A stretch of DNA of 64,000 nucleotides from NCBI GenBank assembly GCA_030770425.1, contig JASJFT010000120.1, forward strand, positions 1 to 64,000. Reading direction: 5' to 3'. The DNA comes from Darksidea phi. Its lineage: Eukaryota; Ascomycota; Dothideomycetes; Pleosporales; Lentitheciaceae. Shown here in pieces: positions 32,997 through 45,849 of the stretch; position 1 is the stretch's first letter; each line of letters opens with the position of its first letter. Both the position numbers and the translations under genes were made by a program. The notes under the pieces were generated by a model, which saw only the letters and a program-made list of their open reading frames with translations, did not search any database and was not told the origin of the DNA.

Positions 32997-35287
32997 TATT
33001 ATATATTATATATATCTTTATATAGAATTTAGATTAAGGCTAATAGAATATTTATTATACTATTAGTTTCTAATAGATTAAGATTAAGTTAACGAATTCT
33101 ATTACTAGAATAACTATTTAGAAAAAGATTTAATCTTATTTATAAGTATTAATATATTTTATAAATAAGTAGCTAATATAAGTAAGTAATTAATCTTATT
33201 AACTTTTCGCGTATAAAAAGCTACGTAGTTTAATAATATATTAGAAATCTATTAATATAATAGCTATTTTAAATTAAGTAGTATTTATAGTAGTCTTCTT
33301 ATATATTTATAAGTTATATCTAGATTCTTTATAGTATATATAGTATACTAAAGTCTATTAGCTTATATCTAATTATATAGTAACTTAATATCTTTTATTC
33401 TTCTACTACTACTTAGTAGTCTTTTAAATAATAATAGCCTCTCCCTTTACCTTAGTTAGAATATTCTACTTCTAGATTCTCTTCTTTTTATATACTTTAT
33501 ATATTATAGTAGTCTTATTTATCTTCTTTAGACTTATAATTCGTTTATATATAAGTATAGCTTTATAAGCTATTATCTTAATATCTTTTCTTAACTAATT
33601 AAGAATTATAATAATAGAAGTAGATAATAAACTCTTATACCTACGTACGTACTTATAAATTAATATTAATTAAGCTTATACTTTATATATATTACTTAGT
33701 ATTCTAGTCTTCTATATAATCTTTAATAGGACTACTAATAATAGTATCCTTAGCTTAATATCGAGCTTCGAGATTACTACTTCTAAATTATATAGAACTA
33801 GACTAGTACCTTAAAAACTTATATAAATATTCTTCTTTATAATAGTCTTATTATAGACTATATAGAAGGTAATTAGAAATTTAAACTTTATAATATAGTT
33901 AATATAATTATAAATTAGACTATTAATCTAATTCCTATATATATACTTTAATAGTAAGAAATAGTCTATATTAAGTAGTTATAGAAGGTATAATAAATAA
34001 GCTAGTATATAAAGAGTATAGATTTTATTCTTTTTATAAAGGTTCTAGAATTTCTTTAAGATATAACTACTATAGTTATTAAAAATTAGTAGCTAGTATA
34101 TATCTACTCTACGATCTATTATATATCTAATAAAGTACTTTAGCTAGATAACTTCTAGATTATTATTTATCTAGCTATTATTACTAATACTAATAGTCTA
34201 ATCGTCTAGTATATTATTACCCTCGTACTAGGTAGAGAGATAGTATTAGCTAGTAAAGATAATAAAGAATAGAATAGTCTATCTAGTAGTATTAATTTCT
34301 TATATTATAGTAACCTACTTATAATTATCTAGCTAGATAGCTTTAGCCTACCTACGTCTCTTTAAGCTAGTAATAACTAGTTATACTAATATCTTACCTA
34401 TTATAAAGCTAGCTTCGTTAAAGTTATAGATATTCTTATTATAGATATTCTACTTAGCTCTAATATATACTATATACTTAAACTAGATTTAAATAATATT
34501 AGAATTCTTATAGAAAGCTTACTATTAATTATAAAATCGATTAAATTATATTTTAAGACTATTAGTTTAATTAACGAAGTTTTTAGACTATAGCTTATCT
34601 ACCTACTTAATATTATATATAGTAAGTAGTCTATTTACTATATTTTATATAGTCTTTAGTATAAAGGTATATTCTTATAAATCTAGATCGAGTATATAAC
34701 TAATAACTACCTTCTTTTCTAACTTAAAAAGCTTTTTTAATTTAGACTAGTAATCGCGTTATATAGTAATTCTAGCGCGTTATTATTATACTATCGTTTA
34801 AAGGACGTTAAACGTAGATATAATAAGATTAATACTCTAGATCTAATTCTAATTAATAGCTAAGATAGTTAGGGAGATATCTACTTCGTTATAAAGTAAT
34901 CGAATAGTAGTTAATTAAGCTATAAGAGTTAATAGGTAATATATTACGAAAAGTTAATAAGATTAGCTACTTATTTATATTAGCTACTCGCTTATAAAAT
35001 ATATTAGATAAAGAACTAAAGATTAACTATAAAGAATTAAGATAGAAAATCTAAAAGATTCTCTACTTTCTTATATCTATTCTACTTTTACCTTACTCTA
35101 TTTACTCTATTCGCTAAGATATAAATTAACTAGATTATAGTTAGTTATACTCTATTTACTCTATTTACTAAGATATAGATTAATTAGATTATTATTATAT
35201 AATATTAGATTACTAATTAAGCCTCTATCTTAGCTTCTAATCTTTTTAGAATACCCTATATCCTATAGTTTATATAGAATTATAATA
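32997..35287 (-). mobile_element. Solo LTR of the G3 family, RIPped, with nested Fot1-like copy
   Basis: The pieces 32997-33149 and 35005-35287 together make a full-length G3-type LTR (about 436 bp) in the same orientation as 10573-11007. It is flanked by ATAAG at 32992-32996 and 35288-35292. No internal G3 sequence is present, so the element was lost by LTR recombination. It is far more RIPped than the G3 copy at 10573, so it is an older insertion of the same family. The 54-bp internal duplication is present here too. Confidence 0.9.
33152..35004 (-). mobile_element. Fot1/pogo-like DNA transposon, copy 2
   Basis: 1853 bp, same orientation as copy 1, with TIRs (RIP-altered to ATATATTTTATA) and a TA duplication at 33150-33151 and 35005-35006. 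It sits inside the solo LTR. The minus strand holds the degraded transposase (about 33375-34915), collinear with copies 1 and 3. Confidence 0.92.
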
Positions 35288-35663
35288 ATAAGCTCTTTTA
35301 AAGTAATTAAGATACTTTTAAAATTCTTTTAAGTAATTTATCTCTTTTTTAAAGTAATATCTAAGATTTAACTCTAAATATATATTATCTTATTTTATTA
35401 AAGCTAAATTATTTTTTTTAAAATTAGTCTTTTTTTTCTTTTAATAGTCTAATCTTATATATAAGATAATCTTACTTTATATAACTAGCTTAGTAGTATT
35501 TATAATAAAAACTATTTATTTTAACTTTTATATTCTTAATAATTTTAATTAAATTCTTCTTAAAATAGAGCTACTTCTTTTAGCTAGTATTATAACTTTT
35601 CTTTTATTATTTTATTAAAGAGATCTCTTCTTTCTTTATCTTAGAATATTTTCTTTTAACTTT
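35288..35663 (-). mobile_element. Gypsy element G4: Gag zinc-knuckle segment
   Basis: The minus strand near 35440-35490 reads as a RIPped CCHC knuckle: tyrosines stand where Cys is expected, in the order KYYY...SYIKQDY, matching CxxC...GHIKxxC. A Lys-rich stretch follows. This links it with the protease/RT start at 32385-32996 and with the Gag-like sequence from 43530. Confidence 0.6.
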
Positions 35664-35931
35664 TATTACGGCCCGTCCCCTAGGTAATCTAGTTATTTTA
35701 CTTATTTCCTATTTCGGTTAGTAGATTAGGTAATCCTAAGGATTAGTCTAATAGATAGTTAGCTTATTTAGTATACTAAGCTCTATTCGGGTATAAGAAC
35801 CCCCTATTCTTATATTCTTATAGCGCTATCTTAAAATAGCTTTAATATACTAATTCTACTATTAGTTAATTAGAAGGCTACTTTAGCTATTATAACTCCT
35901 AGTTAATTATACTTAGTCCTAGGGTCTTATA
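35664..35931 (+). repeat. G2 5' LTR
   Basis: Begins TATTACGGCCCG (from TG) and ends CTTATA (from CA). Same length as 43257-43524. It keeps a few more C and G at its start than the 3' copy. Confidence 0.92.
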
Positions 35932-36299
35932 TTATTCTAAGATCTCTAACTTTCGACTAAAGATAGTAGTTAAATATTAACCCTCCTAAAATCCCTAGAA
36001 ATCTATAGTACTTAGGGTAGATAGTATATAGCGCTTCCTTAGGTAAGTCTTAAAACTAATTACTTTAAGCCCTAATATTACTAGAGTACCTAGTACCTTC
36101 TTTAGAGAGAAGAAATTTATAAAAGTATTATATAGAGTTAGATCTATATCCTAAACTTTATAATTAACTTATCTTTATATAATTAACTAAATCGCTAAAT
36201 TAGTATAATAATAAGATAATAGACTTTCTAGGCTAAGTAGGCCCTTTAAAGCTACCTTCCTATAAGATCTTCCTATAGAAGAAAGATAAAGAAAAGGAA

Positions 36300-38500
36300 A
36301 AGACTTTAAGTTAAGTTCTAAGTAAGGTAAGAAGTATATAAGCTTAAACTAGGTCTTAGAGCTAGGTTAGAAGTAAGATACTCTTTTCTAAAGAGAAAGT
36401 ATACTAGTAAAAGCTAATTAAAGTTTATAAACTAATCCCCTTAGAGGTATTTATTAATAAAGATATATATATTAACCCTTAGATTCTTAAGACTATTTTC
36501 TTTTCTTAAAAGAAGAGTATAAGTAAAGATAGTCTTAAAGAAGAGATCGATAAGTATATTAAGAGAGTTAAATTATTCTAAGAAGAAAATAGACCTTAAA
36601 TCCTCTATCTAATAAATACTAAAGGATTAAAAGAATTCCTAGACTATAATATAGTCTAGAATATACTAGCTACTTAGAAGAGATCTAATCTAATTACTAA
36701 TATCTTAATAGATAATAGTCTCTATCTTATTATAGCTAAAAGGCTAGTATATACTATAAAGGTAGATATAATTAATAGGAACGTCTTTATAAATACTATA
36801 ACTAATAAGTTTAACTAATTAGTTAAGAAAAGGGATAACTATAGAAGGTAAGTTAAAAAGTTATAAAAAGAGCTCTAATAAGTCTAAAAAACTATAAGTA
36901 GGTAGTAAAATTTAAAGAAAGATCTTAAGTAGTCCTCTTTTATAACTATTTATACTAAGACTAGACTTATAGTTCTCTTTTAGTATAACTTTAAGTCTAC
37001 TTTTAAGACTCTACTATTATAGTATAATCCTAATAGTAAATAAGATATAAAAGAAATAAGACTTCCTCTTATAATAATATAACTAAATAGCCTAAATATC
37101 GGCTTCTAAAGGACCCTTTTTACCTATTATATTCTACTTTAAATCCTAGAGCTCCTAGAAAAGTTCTAGTAGGATTTAGTCTAGTATTTAATCTTTTAGT
37201 TAAGCTTCTTATAAAAAGAGTTAACTATTAAACTAATTATATTTTTAGATCTAATATAGACTTCTTTATCTAATAAGAACTATTATAAGTATCTATTAGA
37301 TTTAAATATACTACCCTTTATTATAGAGAAAATAGAAAATACTTTTACTCTCTATTCTAATACCCTCTCTATAAGATCTTTATTAACCTTACTAGAGTTT
37401 ATAACTATTATCTTAGATAATAGAATATAGATTCTTATTTAGAAGGAGAATATTATAGAAAATTATTAAAGTAAATTTCTATAAATCTCTAACTTTTAGA
37501 AGACTATATTCTACTTCGACTTTATTTTATTTAAAAATAATAGAGAGTCTAAGTTAAAGAACTAGCTCTATAATATAGAATAGAAATTTATTATTAATAA
37601 GAACTAGTATATATAAGAAACCCTCTAATAAATAGCTAAGATCTATTAAGTCTATATTATATTCTAACTAATAGGTCTAGTAAAAGACTATATTTAGATA
37701 TAACTAAATTTTAAAAAAGAAGAAGTAGACTTCGTATCTAATATAGATCTATTAAAATATATTAAGAAATATTATAAAGATTTTTATATAAAGAAGAAAA
37801 TAAAAGTTAAATTCTACTAACTATATATAAATACGTTTAGTAAAGTTAATAACTTTATTAAGAATTTTAAGTATCTAGTAATAGAAATTTATCTATTTTA
37901 CTACTAGTAGAATAAAGAGTTCGTAAATAAGTTCTACTTTAAGCTAAGAAATAAGATAAATCTATTTAATAATAATAATTCTATTTTTAGTAAGCTTTAT
38001 AAATATATAACTTTAACTAATAGAGTATTACTTAAGAATAACTAGTACTAAAAGGTCTAGCTTACTTAAAGTAACTAATTAGTTACCTTTAAGAAAAAGT
38101 AGCTAACTATAAGTAGACCTTTTTTTAATAAGTTAAAAAAGAAGCTTATTTACTTTAAAAACGTCTCTAAGCTTTATAACTACTCTTTTAAGAAGTATAA
38201 GAAGTAAGACTATTACTTTAATTATAGAAAAAGAAATAAATAATAAAATTACTTCGATTATATTATATATAAAGTAATATAAAATACTATAGAAGTAAAA
38301 GTTAATACTATCTTCCTTAATAATTCTAAGAAAGGAGCTTATTTAAACTCTTTATATAAAGAGAAAAGTAGTTTAAAGTATAACTCTAATACCTTCTCTA
38401 TAATATTAAAAAATAAAAGCTACTAAAGAAGAGCTCCTCCCTAGTAGTCTATATAAAAGTAATTAAATCTTTTAATTATTAATAGCTTATTAAGATACTA
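36300..38500 (+). pseudogene. G2 Gag region
   Basis: Plus-strand sequence between the leader and pol. A long Lys/Glu/Asn-rich reading around 37700-38250 ends in a Tyr-rich patch near 38160-38280 that may be a RIPped zinc knuckle. Domain limits cannot be set. Confidence 0.4.
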
Positions 38501-39399
38501 TAGCTTATTAATTTAAAATTATTTATACTTCTTATTTAACTTATAGTAAATAGTCTAGCTATATAGCTAAGAAGATTAGTAGATAGTAGTACTAGTATAT
38601 ATCTATTAGTCTACTCTAAATATTTAAAGATAGTAAAGAAAAAGCTAAAGCCTATCTTTTATTAACTAAAGAAATTAATTTCTCTTAATAGATTTAATAG
38701 GAAATATAGTTACTTAGTTAATATAGCTATTTAAGCTAATCTATTAATCTAGAAAAAGAATATATCTATTTAGTTTCTTTTCTATAAGCTTAAGTATTAT
38801 AATATAATATTTAGAAGAAAATTCTTTAAGTAAATCTAGTTCTTAATTAACTATTATAACTAGACTTTATATTAGTTAGATAATATTTTAAAGTAGATAA
38901 AATATAATTTAACTACTATAAAGAAGCCGGATCTAAAACTAGAGCTAGAATACTAGAATAATACTTTATATTATAATAATTTAATTAATTAATAAGTTAA
39001 AGTATAGAAGAAGATCTACTTACTTAAAAAGAATCTAATACTTAGTTTAGAAATTCTTATTAAAGCCTTTATAATCTTCTAAGAGGAGGTCTATAAGTCT
39101 ATTAAAGTCTTATTATAGGTAATAAAGGACTAATAAACTACTTCTAAGAAAATATAAAGAAATATAGATAGTAATACTAATAATAATTTAAGAGGTACTA
39201 AATCTAAAAAAAGTTAATAAGATTACTAAAAAAATAATAGAAAGAAAAAGAAAGTAATATCTATTTCTAACGATCTACTAGAATAGACTACTAGTAATAA
39301 GTTTAATATATATTTCCTTAAGTCTTCTAAGATATAGAAGCTTATAGATAAGAAAGAAGTTATACTAAAAACTACTAGTCTATATAAAATTAACTTATT

Positions 39400-42300
39400 A
39401 ATTAGAAATAGATAGTTAAAAGACTTAGTAGAAGACTTAGTAGAATAAAATATATAAAATATAATAGTAGAAAAGCTCTCTTATAAAGATTATATAGAAG
39501 TTATTCTAGATTACTTCTTTAAGGTTAACTTAAATAAGCTATTCTTTAGAAGGAAGAGTATTAACTATAAAATTACTCTTAAGAATAATATAAATAAGCT
39601 TAGTATAAGCCTACTTTATAATATATTCCTTAAATATCTAAAGCTATTAAAAGCTTATTTAGAAAAGTATCTAAAAAAGAACTTTATTATAACTAGTAAT
39701 ACTAACTTTATCTTACCTATTTTATTTACTAAGAAGTTAGAAGGAGGGTAGAAGTTTTATATTAATTATTAAAAAATTAATATAGTTATAAAGAAAGATA
39801 TTATAACTATTTTCTTAATTAAGAAAATACTAATATAACTTTCTAAAATAAAAGTCTTTACTAAACTAGATATATATTAAGTCTTTTATTATATTAAATT
39901 AGACCTTAATATAAAAGACCTTATAACTTTTAAAATATAATATAGAAATTATAAATATTATATTCTATCTTTTAAGCTATATAATAGGTCGGTAACCTTT
40001 TAATACTATATTAATTAAGTACTTAAGGATAAAATTAATAAGATCTATACTATCTATATAGATAATATTTTAATCTACTTAGAAGACTCTTTTAAGTATA
40101 AGAAATATATAAGTAAAATTCTAAATAAGCTTAAAAAGACTAAACTATAGATTAATATTAAAAAGAGTAAGTTTATAGTTACTAAAGTAAAGTTTTTAAA
40201 TTTTATTATTAATACTAAAGAGATTTATATAGACTCTAATAAGATAGTAACTATTAAAGATTAAAAAGAATCTATAATTCTAAAAAGATTATAAGCTTAT
40301 TTAGACTTCTATAACTACTACTATAAGTAGTTAAAAGACTATAGTTATATAGTCTACCTACTTATCTAACTACTATAAAAGGGAAAATTCTATATCTTCG
40401 GGTCTAAAGAGTAAGCTATATTTAAGAAAAGTAAGATATTATTATATTCGAATATTATTATAAGATATTACTTATCTTATTATAGGACCCGTATAGAAAC
40501 TAATATAAGTAATAGTATTTTAGTAAATACCTTTATATAGTTCTAAGATAATAGAATCTAATAACCTATAATCTACTTTATAAAAATAATAAAATTTATA
40601 AAAATAAACTATAAGATCTATAATAAAAAAATACTTATAGTTATAAGAAGTTTAAATAAATAAAGAGCTTAACTTATAGAATTATAACTAAATAAATCCT
40701 TTTAAGTTATTACTAATTACTAGATACTAAAGTATTTCTTAACTAAGTATAAACTAATCTCGTAATAAGCTTATTAGACTAAGAAGCTTATAGATTACTA
40801 CTATACTATTTATTATTACTTTAAAACTACTAATATTATTATAGATATCCTCTTCCGAAAATAGAAGAAGTTAAAAACTTAGAAGAAAAAAGATAAAATT
40901 ACTAGAACTTATATTTTTATTCTCTCTAGATAGGTCTCTACTACGATAGCTACCTTAATAGCTATTATTAATATCTAGAATCTCGAGTATAAAATTAAAG
41001 CTTATTTTTATTTACTTTTTAACTATATACTTTATAAAAATCGTATATATACTATACTTAAACTAAAGTAAGAATTAGTCTATTAAGAATATAAGTATCT
41101 ATCTCTAATCCTATCTAGACTCCTTCTCTAAAAAGAGAAGTTAGTAGTACTTAAAATAGAGTTTCTTAAGATCTATTTTATTTAGACGGTATATATTATA
41201 TAAATTACTACTTATCTAGATATAAAAAAAACTATTAGACTTCTAAGAGACCTATATTACTAAAGTATAATAAATAAGAATATAAAATATTATATAAGAA
41301 ACTATAAGTAGTACTAATAAAGTTATAAGTCTTAAGATAAGATTTTAGGTCTCCTTAAACTACTTCTTATACTTAAGAAGATATAGAAGAATATTTTTAT
41401 AAACTTTAAAAGCTTTTTAAAGAATTATAAGAAATATAATAATATATTTATAGTAATATATAAATTATTAAAATATACTTTCTTATTATTTTACTTTAAG
41501 ACTACTACTACTAAAGATATAGCTACTCTTTACTATATATATATATAGTAAGTCTTTAGTCCTCTATATACTATAGTCTTAAATTAAAGTCTATAGTTCG
41601 TATTAGACTTTATAAAGGAATTATATAAACTCGTAGAAATTAGCTAGTTATTATCTATAGTCTATTATTTATAAACTAATAGTAATATAAAAGTTTTTAA
41701 TTAATAGCTAGACTAATAATTATACTCCTTTATAAACTTCTATTAGAATAACTAGTTTAATCTCCTATCTAGTATAGACTAGGTCTAGGTAATTCTTTTA
41801 TATAATATAATAGGATTTTTCTTATTTAAGATTAAATTTAGCTATAAGACTTATTACTACTAGAACTAGTAAAAATATATCTATAAATTCTTTAAATTAC
41901 CGGACGATATAACTATATAGATAGTTTAAGAGTTTATAAAAACTTAAGCTAATATAGTCTAATAGGTTCGTAACTATATTTAAGCTAATATTATAGTAGT
42001 TTAGAAAGTCTAGAGCTAATAAGCTAATAAAAAATACTACCCTCTAGATTTTAATATAAAAGATTAAGTCTATATTATATCTAAGAGATTTACTACCTTA
42101 AGACTAAGTCTAAAATTAGACTAGTAAATATATAGACCTTATCTTATTATTAATTAAAGATATAGCTTCTATATAGTCTAGTTACCCCCTTATATAAAGA
42201 TATATAATATTTTTTACGTAGATAGATTATATAAAGCTATATAAAATCTATTACCTAGTTAAATACTCTTTAAAGAACTAGCTATAGAAGTAAATAGGTA

Positions 42301-42540
42301 TCCTAAGTAGCTAGTAGCCCGTATTCTTAATAGCCGGATCGTTTATAGTAAGCTCTACTATTAAATAGAATAGATAGACTATAATCTAGATCTAATCTAT
42401 TACCTAGTAAGTAATTTTATAAATATAGTCTAAAAGGTAAAAGAGTTCTATAATAAGTATTCTAATAAACTAGATCTACCTAAACGACTAGTCTAGTAGC
42501 TAGAAGCTATATTATAAAATAAGTTCCTTAGCCCCTAATT
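39400..42540 (+). pseudogene. G2 pol: RT, RNase H, integrase, chromodomain
   Basis: Plus-strand reading with RIP stops ignored: the RT start and the PLFxxKK-like block lie at about 39480-39800. The YVDD box has become YIDN at about 40055-40075, followed by ILIY. RNase H comes next at about 40390-40850. The integrase core has a D-to-N-changed SxSPQFVLDF segment near 41585 and a TNS motif near 41675. The chromodomain at about 42310-42470 ends in FYNKYPNK-like sequence. All are recognisable only by spacing and conserved hydrophobics. Confidence 0.7.
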
Positions 42541-42610
42541 AGAAAATAAGGTACTAGTTAAGATAAGAATCTAGAAAAATTACTAGTACTAAGTATAGGC
42601 CTCTACTCTT

Positions 42611-42835
42611 TATAGTCTACTAAAATAGGTAGTATAATATCTAGAGCTTAGAATAATTATCTCTAGACTTAGGGTATCTTTCTTTTATAGTCTATTAAAA
42701 TAGATAGCGTATAGTCTAAAGCTTATAATAATTACTTCTAAGCTTAGAACTTCTCTTCTTTATAGTCTACTAAAATAGGTAGTATAATATCTAGAGTTTA
42801 TAATAATTATCTTTAAGCTTAGAGTATTCCTCTAT
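42611..42835 (+). repeat. Three 75-bp tandem repeats downstream of the G2 chromodomain
   Basis: Units at 42611-42685, 42686-42760 and 42761-42835, each starting TATAGTCTA. The unit length is exactly 25 codons and stays in frame with the chromodomain reading, giving repeats that begin YSLLKQ. The repeats probably encoded a C-terminal tail of Pol. Confidence 0.8.
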
Positions 42836-43256
42836 AGCCTCGCTTTACTATAGATAGAGATATAGAAGAAGTAAGTCTTATTCCTTAATAGAGCTACGCG
42901 TATATAACTTCTAGATAATATAAAAAACTAAGTTACTAGTATCCTCTTATATATTCTATAATACCCTTTAGATACGTCGAGTACGTTATATAGTATATAT
43001 ATTAGAAAAATATTTTTTAGATAATAATTTATATAGTAAAATAAGTAGATATATATAGGGCTATATAACGTTAATATACCTTAAAAATAATCTAGAGGGT
43101 ACTAGTTAAATTATTTTTTAAGTAGAGAGTAATAGATATAGATATTTATCTACCTCTTTTACCCTCTTCTTTCTCTTCCCCCCCTAAAAAGTATTTTTCT
43201 TAATTATTCGTTTACTAGGCCCTTAAGGACAAGGCCTTATTCTAGAAGAAAGGTAA

Positions 43257-43524
43257 TATTATAGTCTATCCCCTAGGTAACCTAGTTATTTTACTTATTT
43301 TCTATTTTAGTTAGTAGATTAGGTAATCCTAAGGATTAGTCTAATAGATAGTTAGCTTATTTAGCGCGCTAAGCCCTATTTAGGTATAAGAACCCTCTAT
43401 TCTTATACCCTTATAGTACTATCTTAGAATAGCTTTAATATACTAATTCTATTATTAGTTAATTAGAAGACTACTTTAGCTATTATAACTTCTAGTTAAT
43501 TATACTTAGTCCTAGGGTCTTATA
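43257..43524 (+). repeat. G2 3' LTR
   Basis: 268 bp, matching 35664-35931, followed at once by the ACTTT duplication. Confidence 0.92.
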
Positions 43525-45750
43525 ACTTTTATTTTTTTTTATTTTTTAAAGATTTACTAGTATTAATATATATTCTTTTCTAGTCTATTTAAACTAGTCT
43601 AAGTTTATAAAACTAAATTTAATCTTTCTTATATCTTTAAATTTAAAGTATTAAAGAATATTTAAATATACTTTAGATTATTATTATTAAAGACTAATTA
43701 AGAATCTATCTCTTTTTATTATATAGTTAAGTAATAAAGTAGCTTTATTAATATAGTATATAGGTATATCTAAGATAGAGTAGCAAAGCTTATAACCTAT
43801 AGTTAGAGGAATAGAAGGGAAGAGTTAATAGAATAAACGGCTAAAATTAATTAATTAAGCTATTTTCTCTATCTACTATATAATAGGATAGATAATAAAC
43901 TCTAGTTAAAGATACTTTTAGATAATAGCCCTTTAAAGCTCGGTCTAACGTTCTATTACTTATCTAAGTCTTTAATATTTAATTAGAAGACTTTCTTTAT
44001 TACTATACTATATTTTTCTTTTTAACTAAAAGAGCTTAGCTTTCTTAAGTTTTACTACCTAATTAAGTAATTCTATATAATACTAATATATTATTAATAG
44101 TAAACCCTACTACTAATCTATTAAGAACTCTTTTTTAAGTAATCTCTACCTTTAAATAATTCTTAAGAAGCTATTAGTAGACCTTTTATTTCCCTTCTTC
44201 TTAGTAAATAGACTATAGCCTAATCTTAGTATCTCTTTCTCTTTAGAATCTTTAATAGTAAGTTAGTATAATTATAAAGGTAAACTTTCTTTAACTAGTT
44301 TAATATATTATTATAAAACTAATTAGTCTCTAATCTAGTTCTAACTTTTTAATAGGCTTTCTTATCTTTATATAGTTCTTAAACTCTTACTTAGTAATCT
44401 TATAATAATATCTATAGATAAGTTTTTAAATACTCTTACTTTAACTTCTTTATAACTAATAGCTAGCTAAAATATATATAAAAGGTCTCTTTTAATACTC
44501 TTTTAAACTTTTTAATCTTCTTCTTATAACTACTCTTCTTATCTACTAGTCTAATAGTCTCTTAAACCTCTAGCTTCTTAGTCTTTAAGTCTCTTAACCT
44601 TCTCCTCCTAGTTATATCTAGTAAGGATATTACTATTAATTTATTTATAGATAATACTACTATAAGCGCCTCTAGTAGTAGTAGTAGTAGCTAGTATTCT
44701 TCTAACTAGTCTTTAGAAGGTAGAAAAGATAATTAAGAATTAAAGCTCTATAACTATCTATTAGTAATAGTTAATATAACTATTCTAAAGTAGTATAAGT
44801 TTTTCTTTCTTTTTAATTAATTAATATCTATATTAATTTATCTATAGTAACTCTGTAGACTAATTAAATCATTAATTAAGCTTTTTAAATTAATTTTAAC
44901 TAGTACTTCTATAATATTAAGTATTAAAACGTCTCTTTAGAGACTATTCTATATATTAATACTATTTAATATATAGCTTAATATAATCTTATTATTATCT
45001 ATAATTTTAACTTTCTTATAAAGAGTAGTATAACTATTTATAACTTCTTCGACTTAGAGACCTAAAAAGATTTCTATTTATAAAATATTTAAACTAGTAT
45101 ATACTATTATATATTCTAGATTTAAGATTATAATAATAAAGCTAGTCTAGTCTATAATTAATATACTAATCTAAAGGCTAGTAAGATTTAGACTAGTTAC
45201 TAATAAATATACTAGAATAATTAATTAATAGTCTAAGAATTCTATACTAACTATATAATTAATAGGAATTTAAGATTCTACTCTATATTCTATAAGTTAT
45301 TCTTAATTTTCTTTTCTTATCTTTACTTATTAATCTATTAAATAAAATAGTACTAGTACTATATATCTACTCGTTAAGATCGACTTTAATAATATTATAG
45401 ACCTAAGTAAGATATAACTATATTATTCTCCTCTTTAAGCTTCTTTAACTAGTTTTTATACTAATAGCTTTTCTTTAAACTCTTAACTAGACTCTTAATT
45501 AGACTTTTTTTTAAGTTCTCTTTTATATTACTCTATAACCTAGCTTCTTAATAAGTCTATTAGGGCTAAGCTAATTAAGTTATACTTTTATCTTTAATCT
45601 TCTAGCTATTCTTAATAATTATCTAGATTTAAGTAGAATAGCTTTAATAATATTAAGTAAGAGTAGTATAAACTAATTAAATATTAGTATTAGTAGTACG
45701 AGCTTTAAGTATAGTATTATTATTATTATTTTTTAATATATAGAGGTATA
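43525..45750 (-). mobile_element. Gypsy element G4: probable Gag and 5' region
   Basis: Continues the sequence interrupted at 35663. It is pyrimidine-rich on the plus strand, as expected for a Lys/Glu-rich Gag on the minus strand. A CTA/TAG triplet run lies near 44680. The 5' LTR limits are not visible. A few CA and TG survive near 44850. Confidence 0.4.
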
Positions 45751-45849
45751 AAGCTAAAATCTAAAAATTATATAAATAAATATAGCCCTCTATTTAAGTT
45801 ATATAAAAGTATTAATATATTATTTTATATAATTCGCGTATTTAATAGT

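Larger units (their letters stand above)
35664..43524 (+). mobile_element. Ty3/gypsy chromovirus G2, full-length, RIP-saturated
   Basis: A 7861-bp element with 268-bp LTRs (35664-35931 and 43257-43524) and an ACTTT duplication at 35659-35663 and 43525-43529. A purine tract, AGAAGAAAGG, sits just before the 3' LTR. Plus-strand readings give Gag, RT, RNase H, integrase and chromodomain in that order. An inverted 5' end of the same family is at 2394-3075. CA and TG are almost absent, so no open frame survives. Confidence 0.93.

Noticed and set aside
35678..43523. The 268-bp direct repeats as a simple segmental duplication
   Set aside because: Exact terminal positions, TG/CA ends, the ACTTT duplication and the polypurine tract show that they are LTRs.
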